Assembly (NCBI GenBank): GCA_021202635.1
Contig: JAJQCQ010000026.1
Coordinates: 1 to 34,573, forward strand
From: Lachnospiraceae bacterium
Lineage (GTDB): Bacteria > Bacillota > Clostridia > Lachnospirales > Lachnospiraceae
Length of the DNA: 34,573 nt
Reading direction: 5' to 3'
Shown here: positions 9,224 to 17,106 of the stretch, piece after piece
Position numbering within the stretch: position 1 is the stretch's first letter
Layout: each line of letters starts with the position of its first letter
Program-made: the position numbers and the translations under genes
The notes under the pieces: generated by a model
Told to the model about the DNA's origin: nothing
The model's input: only the letters and a program-made list of their open reading frames with translations
The model's database searches: none

Positions 9224-9252
9224 AGTCTATGCAAAATCCCTTCGTTTGTCAA
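9224..9252 (-). promoter_or_regulatory. Sigma-A promoter for cysS
   Basis: On the minus strand, TTGACA (9252-9247) and TAGACT (9229-9224) are separated by exactly 17 bp. Transcription would begin near 9217 and give a leader of about 130 nt before cysS. Confidence 0.75.
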
Positions 9253-9285
9253 TTCTTTTTAGCATCAATTACAATCATCAATTTA

Positions 9286-9328
9286 GTTACAGGTCAGACC
9301 CACGCCAGGCATGGTTCTGACCTGTAAC
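9286..9328. repeat. Palindromic intergenic element (GTTAC...GTAAC)
   Basis: The inverted repeat has arms GTTACAGGTCAGA (9286-9298) and TCTGACCTGTAAC (9316-9328), with a GCC/GGC pairing inside the loop. It lies between the damaged HI0074-like gene and the cysS promoter. Similar GTTAC/GTAAC-bounded palindromes occur at 11594-11633 and related half-elements at 11685-11716 and 31809-31840. Confidence 0.6.
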
Positions 9329-9366
9329 TCGATTTACGATTGCAGATCACAGATCATTTCCCATCT

Positions 9367-9678
9367 TCATCTTATCCATGTACGTACCGGCTCTTTCCCT
9401 AAATCCAGCATTTCCATCCATCTGTCATCCGAAATCAGCCCGACACTGTAAGCCGTCCGCAGGGTTTCCCGCGGCGACCCCGTAGCAAAATTCTGAATTT
9501 TATGATACTTCACAATGATATCTTTCATCACTTTCCAGGAGATGTCCAGAGTCAGGCGAAATTTCTCCGCAGTGCCACTCAGCACAAACTCATCCTCCGG
9601 ATCCCTCTCTCTGGCTCGCTCCAGGCTGTTCAGGCTATCGCAGAAGCTATGATAGCGGTTCATATATGTTTCTTCCAT
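9367..9678 (-). CDS. Truncated HI0074-like nucleotidyltransferase-partner protein
   Basis: The 103-residue product resembles the helical HI0074/HepT-like partners of minimal nucleotidyltransferases. It has a segment like AEKFRLTLDISWKVMKDII and the signature SPRETLRTAYSVGLI.DDRWMEML. In the family this is followed by an R-N-x-T-x-H-x-Y-D-E-type motif and a further helix. Here the frame runs into WIR-stop. In the next frame the same DNA reads ..VHG-stop-DED, as if a frameshift and a Y-to-stop change had destroyed the motif. No nucleotidyltransferase gene is adjacent. It lies 27 bp after ispF and has a GAGGAGG site 9 nt upstream. It is probably a non-functional remnant. The family call is from memory of the motif pattern. 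Confidence 0.65.
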   Translation of the reverse strand: MEETYMNRYHSFCDSLNSLERARERDPEDEFVLSGTAEKFRLTLDISWKVMKDIIVKYHKIQNFATGSPRETLRTAYSVGLISDDRWMEMLDLGKEPVRTWIR

Positions 9679-9705
9679 AGCGATTCATATCCTCCTCGCT
9701 CATGC

Positions 9706-10260
9706 CTATCTGCGCATATCGCATCCCTGACATCCGACACACCCCGGCGCCTTCGCAGTGCGCATCCGGTCATCCGCAATTCCGTCCATCAGAGGCTGCA
9801 GCAGACACACCGCCTGGGCGGAAATTCCTTCTCCGCTTCCGGTAAAGCCAAGCCCCTCTTCCGTCGTCGCTTTCACGTTCACCCGCTCCGGGGCAAGCCG
9901 CAGCGCTTCCGCAATATTCTGCTTCATCTGCTCCATATATGGCAGCAGCTTTGGCCGCTGTGCGATCACCGTAGCGTCAATATTTTCAATTACCATGCAC
10001 TGCTCATCCAGCATCTCGCCGACCTGTTTCAAAAGCTCCACGCTCGAAATCCCGCAGTAGCGCTCATCCGTATCCGGAAAATGCTTTCCGATATCTCCCA
10101 GCGCCGCCGCGCCGAGAAGCGCGTCCATCACAGCGTGCAGCAGCACATCCGCATCTGAATGTCCTAACAATCCTTTTTCATAAGGTATTTCCACACCACC
10201 GAGGATCAGCTTCCGTCCTTCCACGAGACGATGTACATCATATCCCATTCCGATTCGCAT
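9706..10260 (-). CDS. ispF: 2-C-methyl-D-erythritol 2,4-cyclodiphosphate synthase with Cys-rich tail
   Basis: This enzyme of the MEP isoprenoid pathway cyclises CDP-ME 2-phosphate to MEcPP. Metal ligands D8 and H10 in MGYDVHRL and H42 in SDADVLLHA are present, as are FPDTDE and the C-terminal [16 protein letters not shown]. IspF normally ends near residue 155-160; this one runs to 184. The extra tail contains C174-x2-C177-x2-C180 followed by DMRR. The start at ATG 10260 has GGAGG at good spacing; an in-frame upstream extension would put non-conserved residues before the invariant MRIG start. It has its own likely promoter. No ispD gene is visible nearby. Confidence 0.95.
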   Translation of the reverse strand: MRIGMGYDVHRLVEGRKLILGGVEIPYEKGLLGHSDADVLLHAVMDALLGAAALGDIGKHFPDTDERYCGISSVELLKQVGEMLDEQCMVIENIDATVIAQRPKLLPYMEQMKQNIAEALRLAPERVNVKATTEEGLGFTGSGEGISAQAVCLLQPLMDGIADDRMRTAKAPGCVGCQGCDMRR

Positions 10261-10356
10261 AACAAGTCCTCCAGATATCTTTTCTTTTCCTGTGTTGCGG
10301 CAAACATTATAAGTCATACCACGTGATAAATACATGGTGTTACTGCAATTTGTAAC

Positions 10357-10385
10357 ATCATAGCATCATTTCGGCATTTTTGCAA
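10357..10385 (-). promoter_or_regulatory. Probable promoter for ispF
   Basis: On the minus strand, TTGCAA (10385-10380) and TATGAT (10362-10357) are 17 bp apart. A small inverted repeat, TGTTAC-N8-GTAACA (10338-10357), lies at the downstream edge and could act as an operator. A second TATAAT nearer the gene lacks a good -35. Confidence 0.5.
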
Positions 10386-10419
10386 TGAAATATTCGGTGC
10401 AAATGACACTTTTTCGCGT

Positions 10420-11556
10420 TCATTTACCTTTATTTTGACATTTTTCCAACCGGCAGTCCGTGTTCGCCGGAAACCGAAATGCATCCTTTCTTAATATCTG
10501 ATCCCGTTTTTCCTCCGTCAGATGCCGGATCACCTCAACCGCCATCTGCACAGCCGCGTCTACATCGCGCATGGAGCAGTAATTAAATGGCGTATGGACA
10601 TAACGGCTCGGGACTCCAAGCACAAGTACCGGAACAACACCTTCTACGAGGCTGATCTTCCCGGCGTTCGTACTTCCGCCTCTTCTGACCGCATCCTGAT
10701 AAGGGATCCTGTATTCGTCGCCAATCTGGTGAGCCAGATCAATAAACTGATCATTCGAGATATAGCTGAGATCGCGTCTGCGGATCTGTACACCATGCTT
10801 TAACTGTCCCTGCATGACTCCTTCTGCAAAGATTCCATCGTCTGAAGGTGAGCCTTCAAATAAAATACAAAGATCCGGTTTCACCGTATGTGTCGTCGCT
10901 TCCGCGCCGCGCATCCCAACCTCCTCCTGGGATGCAAACGCTCCAACGACATCAACCGGAAGCTCCTGATCCTTCGCGAGTTCCTGAAGCGTGCCGATAA
11001 TGCAGGCGCATCCCGCACGATTGTCAAAGGCTTTTCCAAAACAGATATCATGCTCACAGTCATAGTCAAACGTTACCTCCGGCACCGCCGGATCGCCAAT
11101 ATGGATTCCATAGTCCTCCATCACTTCCCGGCGGTCTGACGCTCCCACATCCAGAAAAATCTCTTCAATTGTCTGACTGTCCATAGCCTGTGCCTGCGTT
11201 GCAAAATGCACCGGGACTGAGGTCGTGATGCCTCTCACCAGTTTCCCGGAACGTGTCCGAATCAGATAGGAATGCGCCGGCAATGTACTCATATGCATTG
11301 ATCCCAGCGTTAAAACAGACAGTCTGCCATTCTCCTGAATCGCCTGTATCATCAGGCTGCACTCATCCGTATGCGCGTCCAGCATCACTACCGGCTTCTT
11401 TCCCGTATTTCCGGGAAGCTCCGCGTACAGATTGTACATTGCGTCGCTGTGAAGCTTCATCCCGTTCAAATAGCTCGCGGCCGTACAAATCACATCCCGT
11501 TCAAAGCCGCTTGGGCCGAACGCGTTTGACAAATCCTCTAAAATCTTTACATCCAT
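10420..11556 (-). CDS. M42-family metallo-aminopeptidase
   Basis: The 378-residue protein shows the M42 co-catalytic metal set: H62 in LDAHTDE, the bridging Asp in GKAFDNRAGC, the adjacent glutamates in FASQEEVGMRGAEA (general base and ligand), an acidic ligand in LFEGSPSDDG, and a late His in SRYVHTPFNY. M42 enzymes are cytoplasmic, often multimeric, and trim N-terminal residues from imported peptides. It has no signal peptide. I start at ATG 11556, where AAGGAG is well placed, and not 19 codons upstream. It follows the transporter operon in the same direction but has its own promoter (11649-11676), with a palindromic repeat in the leader. M42 also includes endoglucanase-annotated members; peptidase is the safer call here. 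Confidence 0.92.
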   Translation of the reverse strand: MDVKILEDLSNAFGPSGFERDVICTAASYLNGMKLHSDAMYNLYAELPGNTGKKPVVMLDAHTDECSLMIQAIQENGRLSVLTLGSMHMSTLPAHSYLIRTRSGKLVRGITTSVPVHFATQAQAMDSQTIEEIFLDVGASDRREVMEDYGIHIGDPAVPEVTFDYDCEHDICFGKAFDNRAGCACIIGTLQELAKDQELPVDVVGAFASQEEVGMRGAEATTHTVKPDLCILFEGSPSDDGIFAEGVMQGQLKHGVQIRRRDLSYISNDQFIDLAHQIGDEYRIPYQDAVRRGGSTNAGKISLVEGVVPVLVLGVPSRYVHTPFNYCSMRDVDAAVQMAVEVIRHLTEEKRDQILRKDAFRFPANTDCRLEKCQNKGK

Positions 11557-11593
11557 CTCATATCTCCTTATAAGCTTTTCTCCAAACTTACAC

Positions 11594-11633
11594 CAGTTAC
11601 GCAGGTCTGGCATAACCTGGCAGCCTGTAACTG
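11594..11633. repeat. Palindromic element in the M42 gene leader
   Basis: The outer arms CAGTTAC (11594-11600) and GTAACTG (11627-11633) pair, and further AGG/CCT and inner pairings follow with a bulge. It falls between the M42 promoter and its ribosome binding site, so it would fold in the mRNA leader. It resembles the 9286-9328 palindrome in its ends and spacing. Confidence 0.5.
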
Positions 11634-11648
11634 ATTCCGGTAAAAGCC

Positions 11649-11676
11649 ATTATACATCAAATACACGAAGGGTCAA
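11649..11676 (-). promoter_or_regulatory. Promoter for the M42 aminopeptidase gene
   Basis: On the minus strand, TTGACC (11676-11671) and a perfect TATAAT (11654-11649) have a 16-bp spacer. This makes the M42 gene a separate transcription unit downstream of the transporter operon. Confidence 0.7.
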
Positions 11677-11684
11677 GCCTTGCG

Positions 11685-11716
11685 GCAAGTGCATGGTCAG
11701 ATTGTTTACAGTAACG
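11685..11716. repeat. Half-copy of a dispersed 32-bp intergenic repeat
   Basis: This 32-base stretch matches 31809-31840 at 27 of 32 positions by my alignment. It begins GCAAGTGC and ends CAGTAACG in both. It lies just upstream of the M42 promoter and downstream of the transporter operon terminator. Confidence 0.5.
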
Positions 11717-11727
11717 TGTGCATAACA

Positions 11728-11753
11728 ATACCCCGCCAGAATCAGCGGGGTAT
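11728..11753 (-). terminator. Terminator-like hairpin after the peptide transporter operon
   Basis: A perfect 9-bp stem, ATACCCCGC (11728-11736) with GCGGGGTAT (11745-11753), lies 10 bp past the stop codon of the last ATPase gene. On the minus strand the stem is followed by TTGTTATG, a weak U-tract. Confidence 0.6.
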
Positions 11754-11763
11754 CTATGAAAAA

Positions 11764-12753
11764 CTATGCCTGTTTCTCTTCGTACAGAAAACATGCTACG
11801 GAATGATCGTTCCCGATATCCGACAGTGCGGGAGTCTCTTTCATGCAGCGCTCCGTGCAGTGAGGACAGCGCCCGGCCAGCGGACAGCCGATCTGGTCAC
11901 CGATCGGGCTTGGGATCTCCCCCTTCAGCAGAATGCGCTCCTTTTTCTCAAACGGAGAATCTGGCGGAATGGAAGAAAGCAGCGCCTTTGTGTACGGATG
12001 GCAGGGATTCGCGTAAATATCCTCCGCGTCGCAAAGCTCCACGACACGGCCAAGGTACATGATCGCGATCCGGTCACTTACATGCTTTACCACGCTCAGA
12101 TCATGCGAGATAAAGATATAAGCCAGACCGCGCTCCTTCTGCAGACGGTTAAACAGATTCAGAACCTGTGCCTGAATCGACACATCCAGAGCGGAGACCG
12201 GCTCGTCACAGACGATGATCTTCGGACTCATGGACAACGCGCGCGCAATATTGATTCTCTGACGCTGTCCGCCGGAAAACTCATGCGGATAGCGGTTTAC
12301 ATGCTGGATGTCCAGGCCCACCTCATGCATCAGGTCCAGGACAATTTTTTCCCGCTTCGCTTTATCCGGCTCCAGATGGTGTACGATCAGCGGTTCTTTG
12401 ATCAGCTTTCCGCAGGTCATGCGCGGATCCAGGGAAGAAAAAGGATCCTGGAATACAATCTGAATATCCTTACGCAGATTCTTTAATTCTTCTCCCTGCA
12501 TCTCAAAGATATTCCTGCCCTCGTACTCCACTACGCCGGAGCTTGGGCTGTGAAGCTGAATCACCGTTCTGCCCAGGGTCGACTTTCCACAGCCGGATTC
12601 TCCAATCACGCCAAGCGTTTCTCCCGCATACAGATCAAGAGAGACATCATTCAGAGCATGCAGAAGCTGAGGCTTTCCAAACAGCTTGCTGCTCTTAATT
12701 GTAAAATTCTTTGAAAGATTCCGTATACGCAAAATTGGCTTTCCATCACTCAT
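11764..12753 (-). CDS. Di/oligopeptide ABC transporter ATPase, DppF/OppF type
   Basis: The 329-residue ATPase has Walker A GESGCGKST, Q-loop VFQDPFSSLDPR, signature FSGGQRQR, Walker B VCDEPVSALD and the H-loop in FISHDLS. The C-terminal oligo_HPY extension carries the usual cysteine cluster (GCPLAGRCPHCTERC). It energises peptide uptake with the DppD-type partner. I start at ATG 12753, which has GAGGTGG before it and overlaps the upstream ATPase gene by 8 bases, implying translational coupling. It is the last gene of the operon, followed by a hairpin. Confidence 0.94.
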   Translation of the reverse strand: MSDGKPILRIRNLSKNFTIKSSKLFGKPQLLHALNDVSLDLYAGETLGVIGESGCGKSTLGRTVIQLHSPSSGVVEYEGRNIFEMQGEELKNLRKDIQIVFQDPFSSLDPRMTCGKLIKEPLIVHHLEPDKAKREKIVLDLMHEVGLDIQHVNRYPHEFSGGQRQRINIARALSMSPKIIVCDEPVSALDVSIQAQVLNLFNRLQKERGLAYIFISHDLSVVKHVSDRIAIMYLGRVVELCDAEDIYANPCHPYTKALLSSIPPDSPFEKKERILLKGEIPSPIGDQIGCPLAGRCPHCTERCMKETPALSDIGNDHSVACFLYEEKQA

Positions 12754-13780
12754 CAATCGCCACCTCATTTCTCTGCAGGGTCTCCACGCCATTCTGACGC
12801 AGACAGGCCACAAAGTGGCCGGGAGAAATCTCCACCAGTTCCGGAACCTTTGTTTTGCACTCCTCCGTGCAATAGGGGCACCGATTGTAAAAGTTGCAGC
12901 ATTTGCCCGTCAGCCTCAGGTCCGGCGGCACCCCCGGAATCGTGCGGAGCATCCCTTTTGTTTCATCCGACAAATGGGGGATCGAATCAAGCAGTCCCCA
13001 GGTATAAGGATGCTGCGGGTTGGCGTACAGCTCCTTTACGTCTGCGCTCTCCACCGTTTTACCGGCGTACATCACCATCACCCGGTCGCACATTTCCCAG
13101 ACCACTCCCAGGTTGTGCGTAATCAGAAGGATTGCCGTGTTCATTTCCCGCTGCAGATCCTTCAGAAGGTCCAGTACCTGCGCCTGTACCGTCACATCCA
13201 GTGCCGTTGTAGGTTCATCCGCAATGATGAACTTCGGTTTGCAGCACACGGCCATAGCGATGATCACACGCTGGCACATGCCGCCGGATAACTCATGCGG
13301 ATAGGAATTCATCCGTTTTTCCGGCTCCGGAATCCCTACTTTCTTCAGCGCCTCTACCGCCATTGAGCGTGCTTCCTGCTTACTCACCTTCTGATGAGAG
13401 CAAATCATCTCAATCATCTGGTCGTCCACTTTGAATACCGGATCCAGAGAAGTCATGGGATCCTGGAAGATCGTTGCGATATCACTGCCGCGAAGCGCCA
13501 CCAGCTCATGCTTATTTAATTTCATCACATCAATCCCGTTGAACCGGATATCACCGCCAACGATCTTACCGGTACGGGCCAGCAGACGGATCACGGAATT
13601 GGAGGTGACGCTCTTGCCAGAGCCAGACTCACCCACAATGCCCAGAACCTGTCCCCTGTTCAGCGTAAAACTGACTCCATCCACTGCTTTTGATACGCCG
13701 CTCGCCGTATAGAAGTAGGTCTTCAGATCCTGCACGGAAAGCAACGGTTCGTCCTGTACCGGAGCCTGCGATCCATTCAT
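12746..13780 (-). CDS. Di/oligopeptide ABC transporter ATPase, DppD/OppD type
   Basis: The 344-residue ATPase has Walker A GESGSGKSV, IFQDPMTSLDP, signature LSGGMCQR, Walker B IADEPTTALD and the switch His in LITHNLG. The C-terminal extension has the family cysteines (CCNFYNRCPYCTEEC). It pairs with the DppF-type protein on the cytoplasmic face of the permeases. ATG 13780 has a strong GAGGAGG; two upstream in-frame ATGs lack one. It starts 19 bp after the M20 peptidase gene, which is inserted between permease C and ATPase D. Confidence 0.94.
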   Translation of the reverse strand: MNGSQAPVQDEPLLSVQDLKTYFYTASGVSKAVDGVSFTLNRGQVLGIVGESGSGKSVTSNSVIRLLARTGKIVGGDIRFNGIDVMKLNKHELVALRGSDIATIFQDPMTSLDPVFKVDDQMIEMICSHQKVSKQEARSMAVEALKKVGIPEPEKRMNSYPHELSGGMCQRVIIAMAVCCKPKFIIADEPTTALDVTVQAQVLDLLKDLQREMNTAILLITHNLGVVWEMCDRVMVMYAGKTVESADVKELYANPQHPYTWGLLDSIPHLSDETKGMLRTIPGVPPDLRLTGKCCNFYNRCPYCTEECKTKVPELVEISPGHFVACLRQNGVETLQRNEVAIDE

Positions 13781-13799
13781 AATAACTCCTCCTCTAATT

Positions 13800-14987
13800 T
13801 CATTCATACCTGGCTTTTTCATCCTGAAACGCCTTCTGAATCTCTTCCAGATAAGCCGGATGCGTTAATATATCCACTGCGGTCATCGCCATGGCCTTCG
13901 CAGCATTCGCAATCGTCAGATGACCGGCCGGCCCTCCGACCGCATTCTGAAATTCGATCGTGTGATTTCTCGGAATCGGATCACAGAAAACCTTAATATA
14001 GGATTGCAGTGCCGGAACCTCATGGGTCACATTCCCCATATCCGTACTGCCGATATCCACGATGGCTTCCCTGGGAAGGACCTCCTCGCCCAGCTCTGTC
14101 AGATTTTCCTCCAGCAGCTTTTCGATGATGGGATTGTTCATAATATTCTCGTACGTCAATCCGTCAATCGTATAAGAGAACGGCGTCCCATATATCTCAG
14201 AAAGATGACGGCAGATACCCAGAAACCGGTCCAACAGATTTTTTCTCTGTCTGCTCGAAAACGAACGAATCACAAACTGTGCGGAGGTATGTTCCGGGAT
14301 ATAGTTCGGATCCTGCCCTCCGTCTGTGATCACGCCAAAAATATTTCCCCGCTCGGTGAGCTCCAGACGCATGGCAGCAACCATGTTGAACAGTTCAATC
14401 ATCGGATTCAGTGCATTGATCCCGCACTCCGGCGTAGCCGCCGCGTGCGTCTTTTTTCCTGTAAAATGAATCGTCAGTGTCGTCTTGGAATACGACCTGT
14501 CATGTACGACTGTCTGCGTAGCCGGATGAAACAGCATACCAAAATCCAGTTCGCGGAACGCGCCGTTTTCCAGCATCATGATCTTTCCGCCGCCGCCCTC
14601 TTCCGCCGGGCAGCCAAGCACCGTCACTTTTCCGCCGAGCTCATCTGATACACTTTTAATCGCCGTCCCGGCACCCACGGCAATGGCACACATGAGATTA
14701 TGCCCGCAGGCGTGCCCCATCCCGGGCACCGCGTCAAATTCGCCAAAAATTCCGATATTCGGACCGGGTTTTCCACTATCATAAACCGCTTTCACACTGG
14801 TCTCCACCCCGCCTGCCCCGGTTTCCACATGAAACCCCTGTTCCCGCAATGCCGTACTCATGGCTTGGCAGGCGTGAAATTCCTGAAAATTATATTCCGG
14901 ATGCGACCAGATATCATCCGACAGCGCAATCAGCCGGGGCAGAATCTCATCGACCCTTTGCTGTACACTCAACTTATAATCTGTCAT
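13800..14987 (-). CDS. M20 amidohydrolase (PM20D2/AbgB-like) inside the transporter operon
   Basis: This 395-residue di-metal amidohydrolase lacks a signal peptide. The key segment GEFDAVPGMGHACGHN is the form seen in M20 members such as PM20D2-like dipeptidases and AbgA/AbgB-type enzymes. CPAEEGGGGK carries the catalytic glutamate, and HFTGKKTHAAATPE begins the dimerisation domain. Relatives split dipeptides with unusual side groups or N-acyl/aminobenzoyl amino acids. Its position between permease C and ATPase D, with gaps of 9 and 19 bp, indicates that it acts on the substrate the transporter imports. The ribosome binding site AGGAGAG is clear. The exact substrate cannot be read from the sequence. 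Confidence 0.9.
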   Translation of the reverse strand: MTDYKLSVQQRVDEILPRLIALSDDIWSHPEYNFQEFHACQAMSTALREQGFHVETGAGGVETSVKAVYDSGKPGPNIGIFGEFDAVPGMGHACGHNLMCAIAVGAGTAIKSVSDELGGKVTVLGCPAEEGGGGKIMMLENGAFRELDFGMLFHPATQTVVHDRSYSKTTLTIHFTGKKTHAAATPECGINALNPMIELFNMVAAMRLELTERGNIFGVITDGGQDPNYIPEHTSAQFVIRSFSSRQRKNLLDRFLGICRHLSEIYGTPFSYTIDGLTYENIMNNPIIEKLLEENLTELGEEVLPREAIVDIGSTDMGNVTHEVPALQSYIKVFCDPIPRNHTIEFQNAVGGPAGHLTIANAAKAMAMTAVDILTHPAYLEEIQKAFQDEKARYE

Positions 14988-14996
14988 TGCTCTCTC

Positions 14997-15914
14997 CTAC
15001 TGCTTCATTTTCGGATCCAGGACATCGCGAAGGCCGTCGCCAAACAGGTTAAAGCCCAGAACCGTCACCAGAATAAATCCGCCCGAAATAAAAGCCAGGT
15101 GCGGTGAAGTATTCAGAACGTCCTTTCCGCTGCGCAGAATACTTCCCCAGGAAGCAGTCGGCGTAGAGATGCCAAGTCCCAGAAAGCTCAGTGCAGCCTC
15201 CGAAATAATCGCGCCGGCGATTCCCAGTGTCGCGTAAACAATCAGAGGAGAAACGGTATTTGGCAAAATGTGCGTAAACATCATCCGCACTTTGGAAACA
15301 CCGATCGCCTGCGCCGCATTGCAGTATTCCTCATTTTTGATGATATGAACCTCGCCGCGGATCACACGGGCAAAGGAAGGTACATTCCCGATACCGATCG
15401 CCAGAATGACATTAAACATGCCGGATCCGAGAACCGTCATCAGAATAATCGCCATCAGGATGTACGGAAACGCCAGCATACCGTCCATAATACGCATAAT
15501 TACGGAATCTACCACGCCGCCGCAGAATCCGGCGATCAGCCCCAGCAAAACGCCGATAATACCGGCCACGACCGTACCGCCAAACGCCACAATCAGGGAA
15601 ACGCGGGCACCATAGAGGCAGCGGGCGAACAGGTCGCGTCCTACTTCATCTGTTCCAAAAATATGGCCGCCCTGTCCGGGCTTCAGATACATATTGAGAA
15701 TATCAATCTTGTTGGGGTCATATGTACAGAGCAGGGGGGCAAACACTGCCAGGAAAATCATCACCAGCACGATAATCAGTCCGACCATCGCCGTCTTATT
15801 CCGGCGCAGCTTTGCCCAGGCACTGTTTGCTTTTCGTTCCCGTTTAAGCAGCGCCTCTGCGGAATCGCTTCCGAGTGCTTCTCCCATCTGGTTGTTTTTC
15901 TTTTTCGCCAACAT
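14997..15914 (-). CDS. Di/oligopeptide ABC transporter permease, DppC/OppC type
   Basis: The 305-residue membrane protein has an N-terminal cytoplasmic tail, a first span (MVGLIIVLVMIFLAVFAPLL), the periplasm-facing loop with FGTDEVGRDLFAR typical of DppC, and the EAA-type cytoplasmic loop AAQAIGVSKVRMMFTHILPN that docks to the ATPases. Its start codon shares one base with the stop of the permease B gene (TAATG), so the two are coupled. It heteromerises with permease B to form the translocation path. Confidence 0.94.
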   Translation of the reverse strand: MLAKKKNNQMGEALGSDSAEALLKRERKANSAWAKLRRNKTAMVGLIIVLVMIFLAVFAPLLCTYDPNKIDILNMYLKPGQGGHIFGTDEVGRDLFARCLYGARVSLIVAFGGTVVAGIIGVLLGLIAGFCGGVVDSVIMRIMDGMLAFPYILMAIILMTVLGSGMFNVILAIGIGNVPSFARVIRGEVHIIKNEEYCNAAQAIGVSKVRMMFTHILPNTVSPLIVYATLGIAGAIISEAALSFLGLGISTPTASWGSILRSGKDVLNTSPHLAFISGGFILVTVLGFNLFGDGLRDVLDPKMKQ

Positions 15915-16864
15915 TATTTGCTCCCCCCTTCATAGCTGACTTTGGGGTTAATCAGCATATACACAAGATCTACAGCAAGGTTTACCAGAACGAACACAAT
16001 CGCAAAAAACAATACCGTCCCCTGGATCAGCGTATAATCCCGGTTCGTAATTGCATTGACAATCATGGTACCCATTCCCGGCCACGCGAAAATATTCTCT
16101 GTCAGAATCGCGCCGGTAAAGCAGCTGGCAATCTGCAGACCCAGTACCGTCACAATCGGCGGCAGCGCGTTTTTGAACGCATGCTTCATGATTACGCTGC
16201 GCTCTTTGATGCCTCTGGCCCGCAGCGCCTTAATGGAATCGCTGTTGATGGTCTCCAGCATACTGGAACGGGTAATTCTCGCAAAAGTTGCCATGGGAAT
16301 TGTCGCCAGACAAAGGCAGGGTAAAACCATATGGCGGATCATGTCCAAAAGCTCCGGACCACCCCTGCCGGTAGCCGGAAACCATCCCAGGTCAACAGCG
16401 AACACTTTGACAACCATCAGCCCCAGCCAGAAAACAGGCATGGATACCCCGATCAATGCCAGAATCATAAACAGATAATCCAGGATTGAATACTGATGAA
16501 GCGCAGAAAACATACCAATGGCAACACCCAGAATCACCGCAATCACCAGTGCTGTCACCGTCAGCTGCAGGGTTTTGGGAATTCTCTCAGCGATCAGCCT
16601 CAGTACCGGCTGATTATACATATAAGAGGTTCCAAAATCTCCATGAAGGACATCCAAAATATAATTCACATACTGCTCCCAGACCGGTTTATCCAGACCC
16701 AGCTTAATTTCCATGGCTGCAATATCCTCCGCAGACGCCTGCGGTCCCAGAATCGTAGCCGCCGGATTGCCTGGAATCATTCTAGTCAGAATAAAGGTAA
16801 ATGTGACCACAATAAAAACTGTGGGAATACATTGAAGAATCCTCTTTAAAACCGTTTTTAACAT
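15914..16864 (-). CDS. Di/oligopeptide ABC transporter permease, DppB/OppB type
   Basis: The 316-residue integral membrane protein shows the N-terminal DppB signature (FTFILTRMIPGNPAATILG), several hydrophobic spans, and the EAA loop ALRARGIKERSVIMKHAFKN. It pairs with the DppC-type permease. The ribosome binding site (GGCGGTGAT) is weak. It lies 242 bp downstream of the binding-protein gene, across three strong hairpins. This fits reduced expression of the permeases relative to the binding protein. Confidence 0.94.
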   Translation of the reverse strand: MLKTVLKRILQCIPTVFIVVTFTFILTRMIPGNPAATILGPQASAEDIAAMEIKLGLDKPVWEQYVNYILDVLHGDFGTSYMYNQPVLRLIAERIPKTLQLTVTALVIAVILGVAIGMFSALHQYSILDYLFMILALIGVSMPVFWLGLMVVKVFAVDLGWFPATGRGGPELLDMIRHMVLPCLCLATIPMATFARITRSSMLETINSDSIKALRARGIKERSVIMKHAFKNALPPIVTVLGLQIASCFTGAILTENIFAWPGMGTMIVNAITNRDYTLIQGTVLFFAIVFVLVNLAVDLVYMLINPKVSYEGGSK

Positions 16865-16961
16865 TCTATCACCGCCATAAATTATTTAGGAAGACGTATC
16901 GCCCATGATCAACACAAGGCAATCTCGTGTCTGCATCAGCCAGAAATATTTCCTGCGCAAT

Positions 16962-16991
16962 CGGATAGGGGAGTTCTCTCTCCCCTATCCG
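16962..16991. repeat. Perfect hairpin 1 of 3 between binding-protein and permease genes
   Basis: A perfect 11-bp stem: CGGATAGGGGA (16962-16972) with TCCCCTATCCG (16981-16991), 8-nt loop. It lies upstream of permease B in the operon transcript. Confidence 0.65.
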
Positions 16992-16994
16992 CCT

Positions 16995-17018
16995 GCGAAA
17001 GCCGGGTGCGGCTTTCGC
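16995..17018. repeat. Perfect hairpin 2 of 3
   Basis: A perfect 9-bp stem: GCGAAAGCC (16995-17003) with GGCTTTCGC (17010-17018), 6-nt loop, only 3 bp from hairpin 1. Confidence 0.65.
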
Positions 17019-17056
17019 CGCAAAACTCCCTCCCCGGCTCTGCGCATAAAAGACAC

Positions 17057-17079
17057 AGGGCGTGCGCCAGGCACGCCCT
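17057..17079 (-). terminator. Hairpin 3 of 3, terminator-like, after the binding-protein gene
   Basis: A perfect 9-bp stem: AGGGCGTGC (17057-17065) with GCACGCCCT (17071-17079), 5-nt loop, 27 bp after the binding-protein stop codon. On the minus strand the stem is followed by GTGTCTTTTA. It could be a partial terminator or an RNA end-protecting structure that sets the ratio of binding protein to permease. Confidence 0.5.
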
Positions 17080-17106
17080 TCTGCAGGAACGCAGACAGCC
17101 GCAGGA

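Noticed and set aside
9087-9252. T-box riboswitch upstream of cysS
   Set aside because: The leader has strong hairpins but no T-box consensus bulge, no specifier loop I can place and no terminator T-run.
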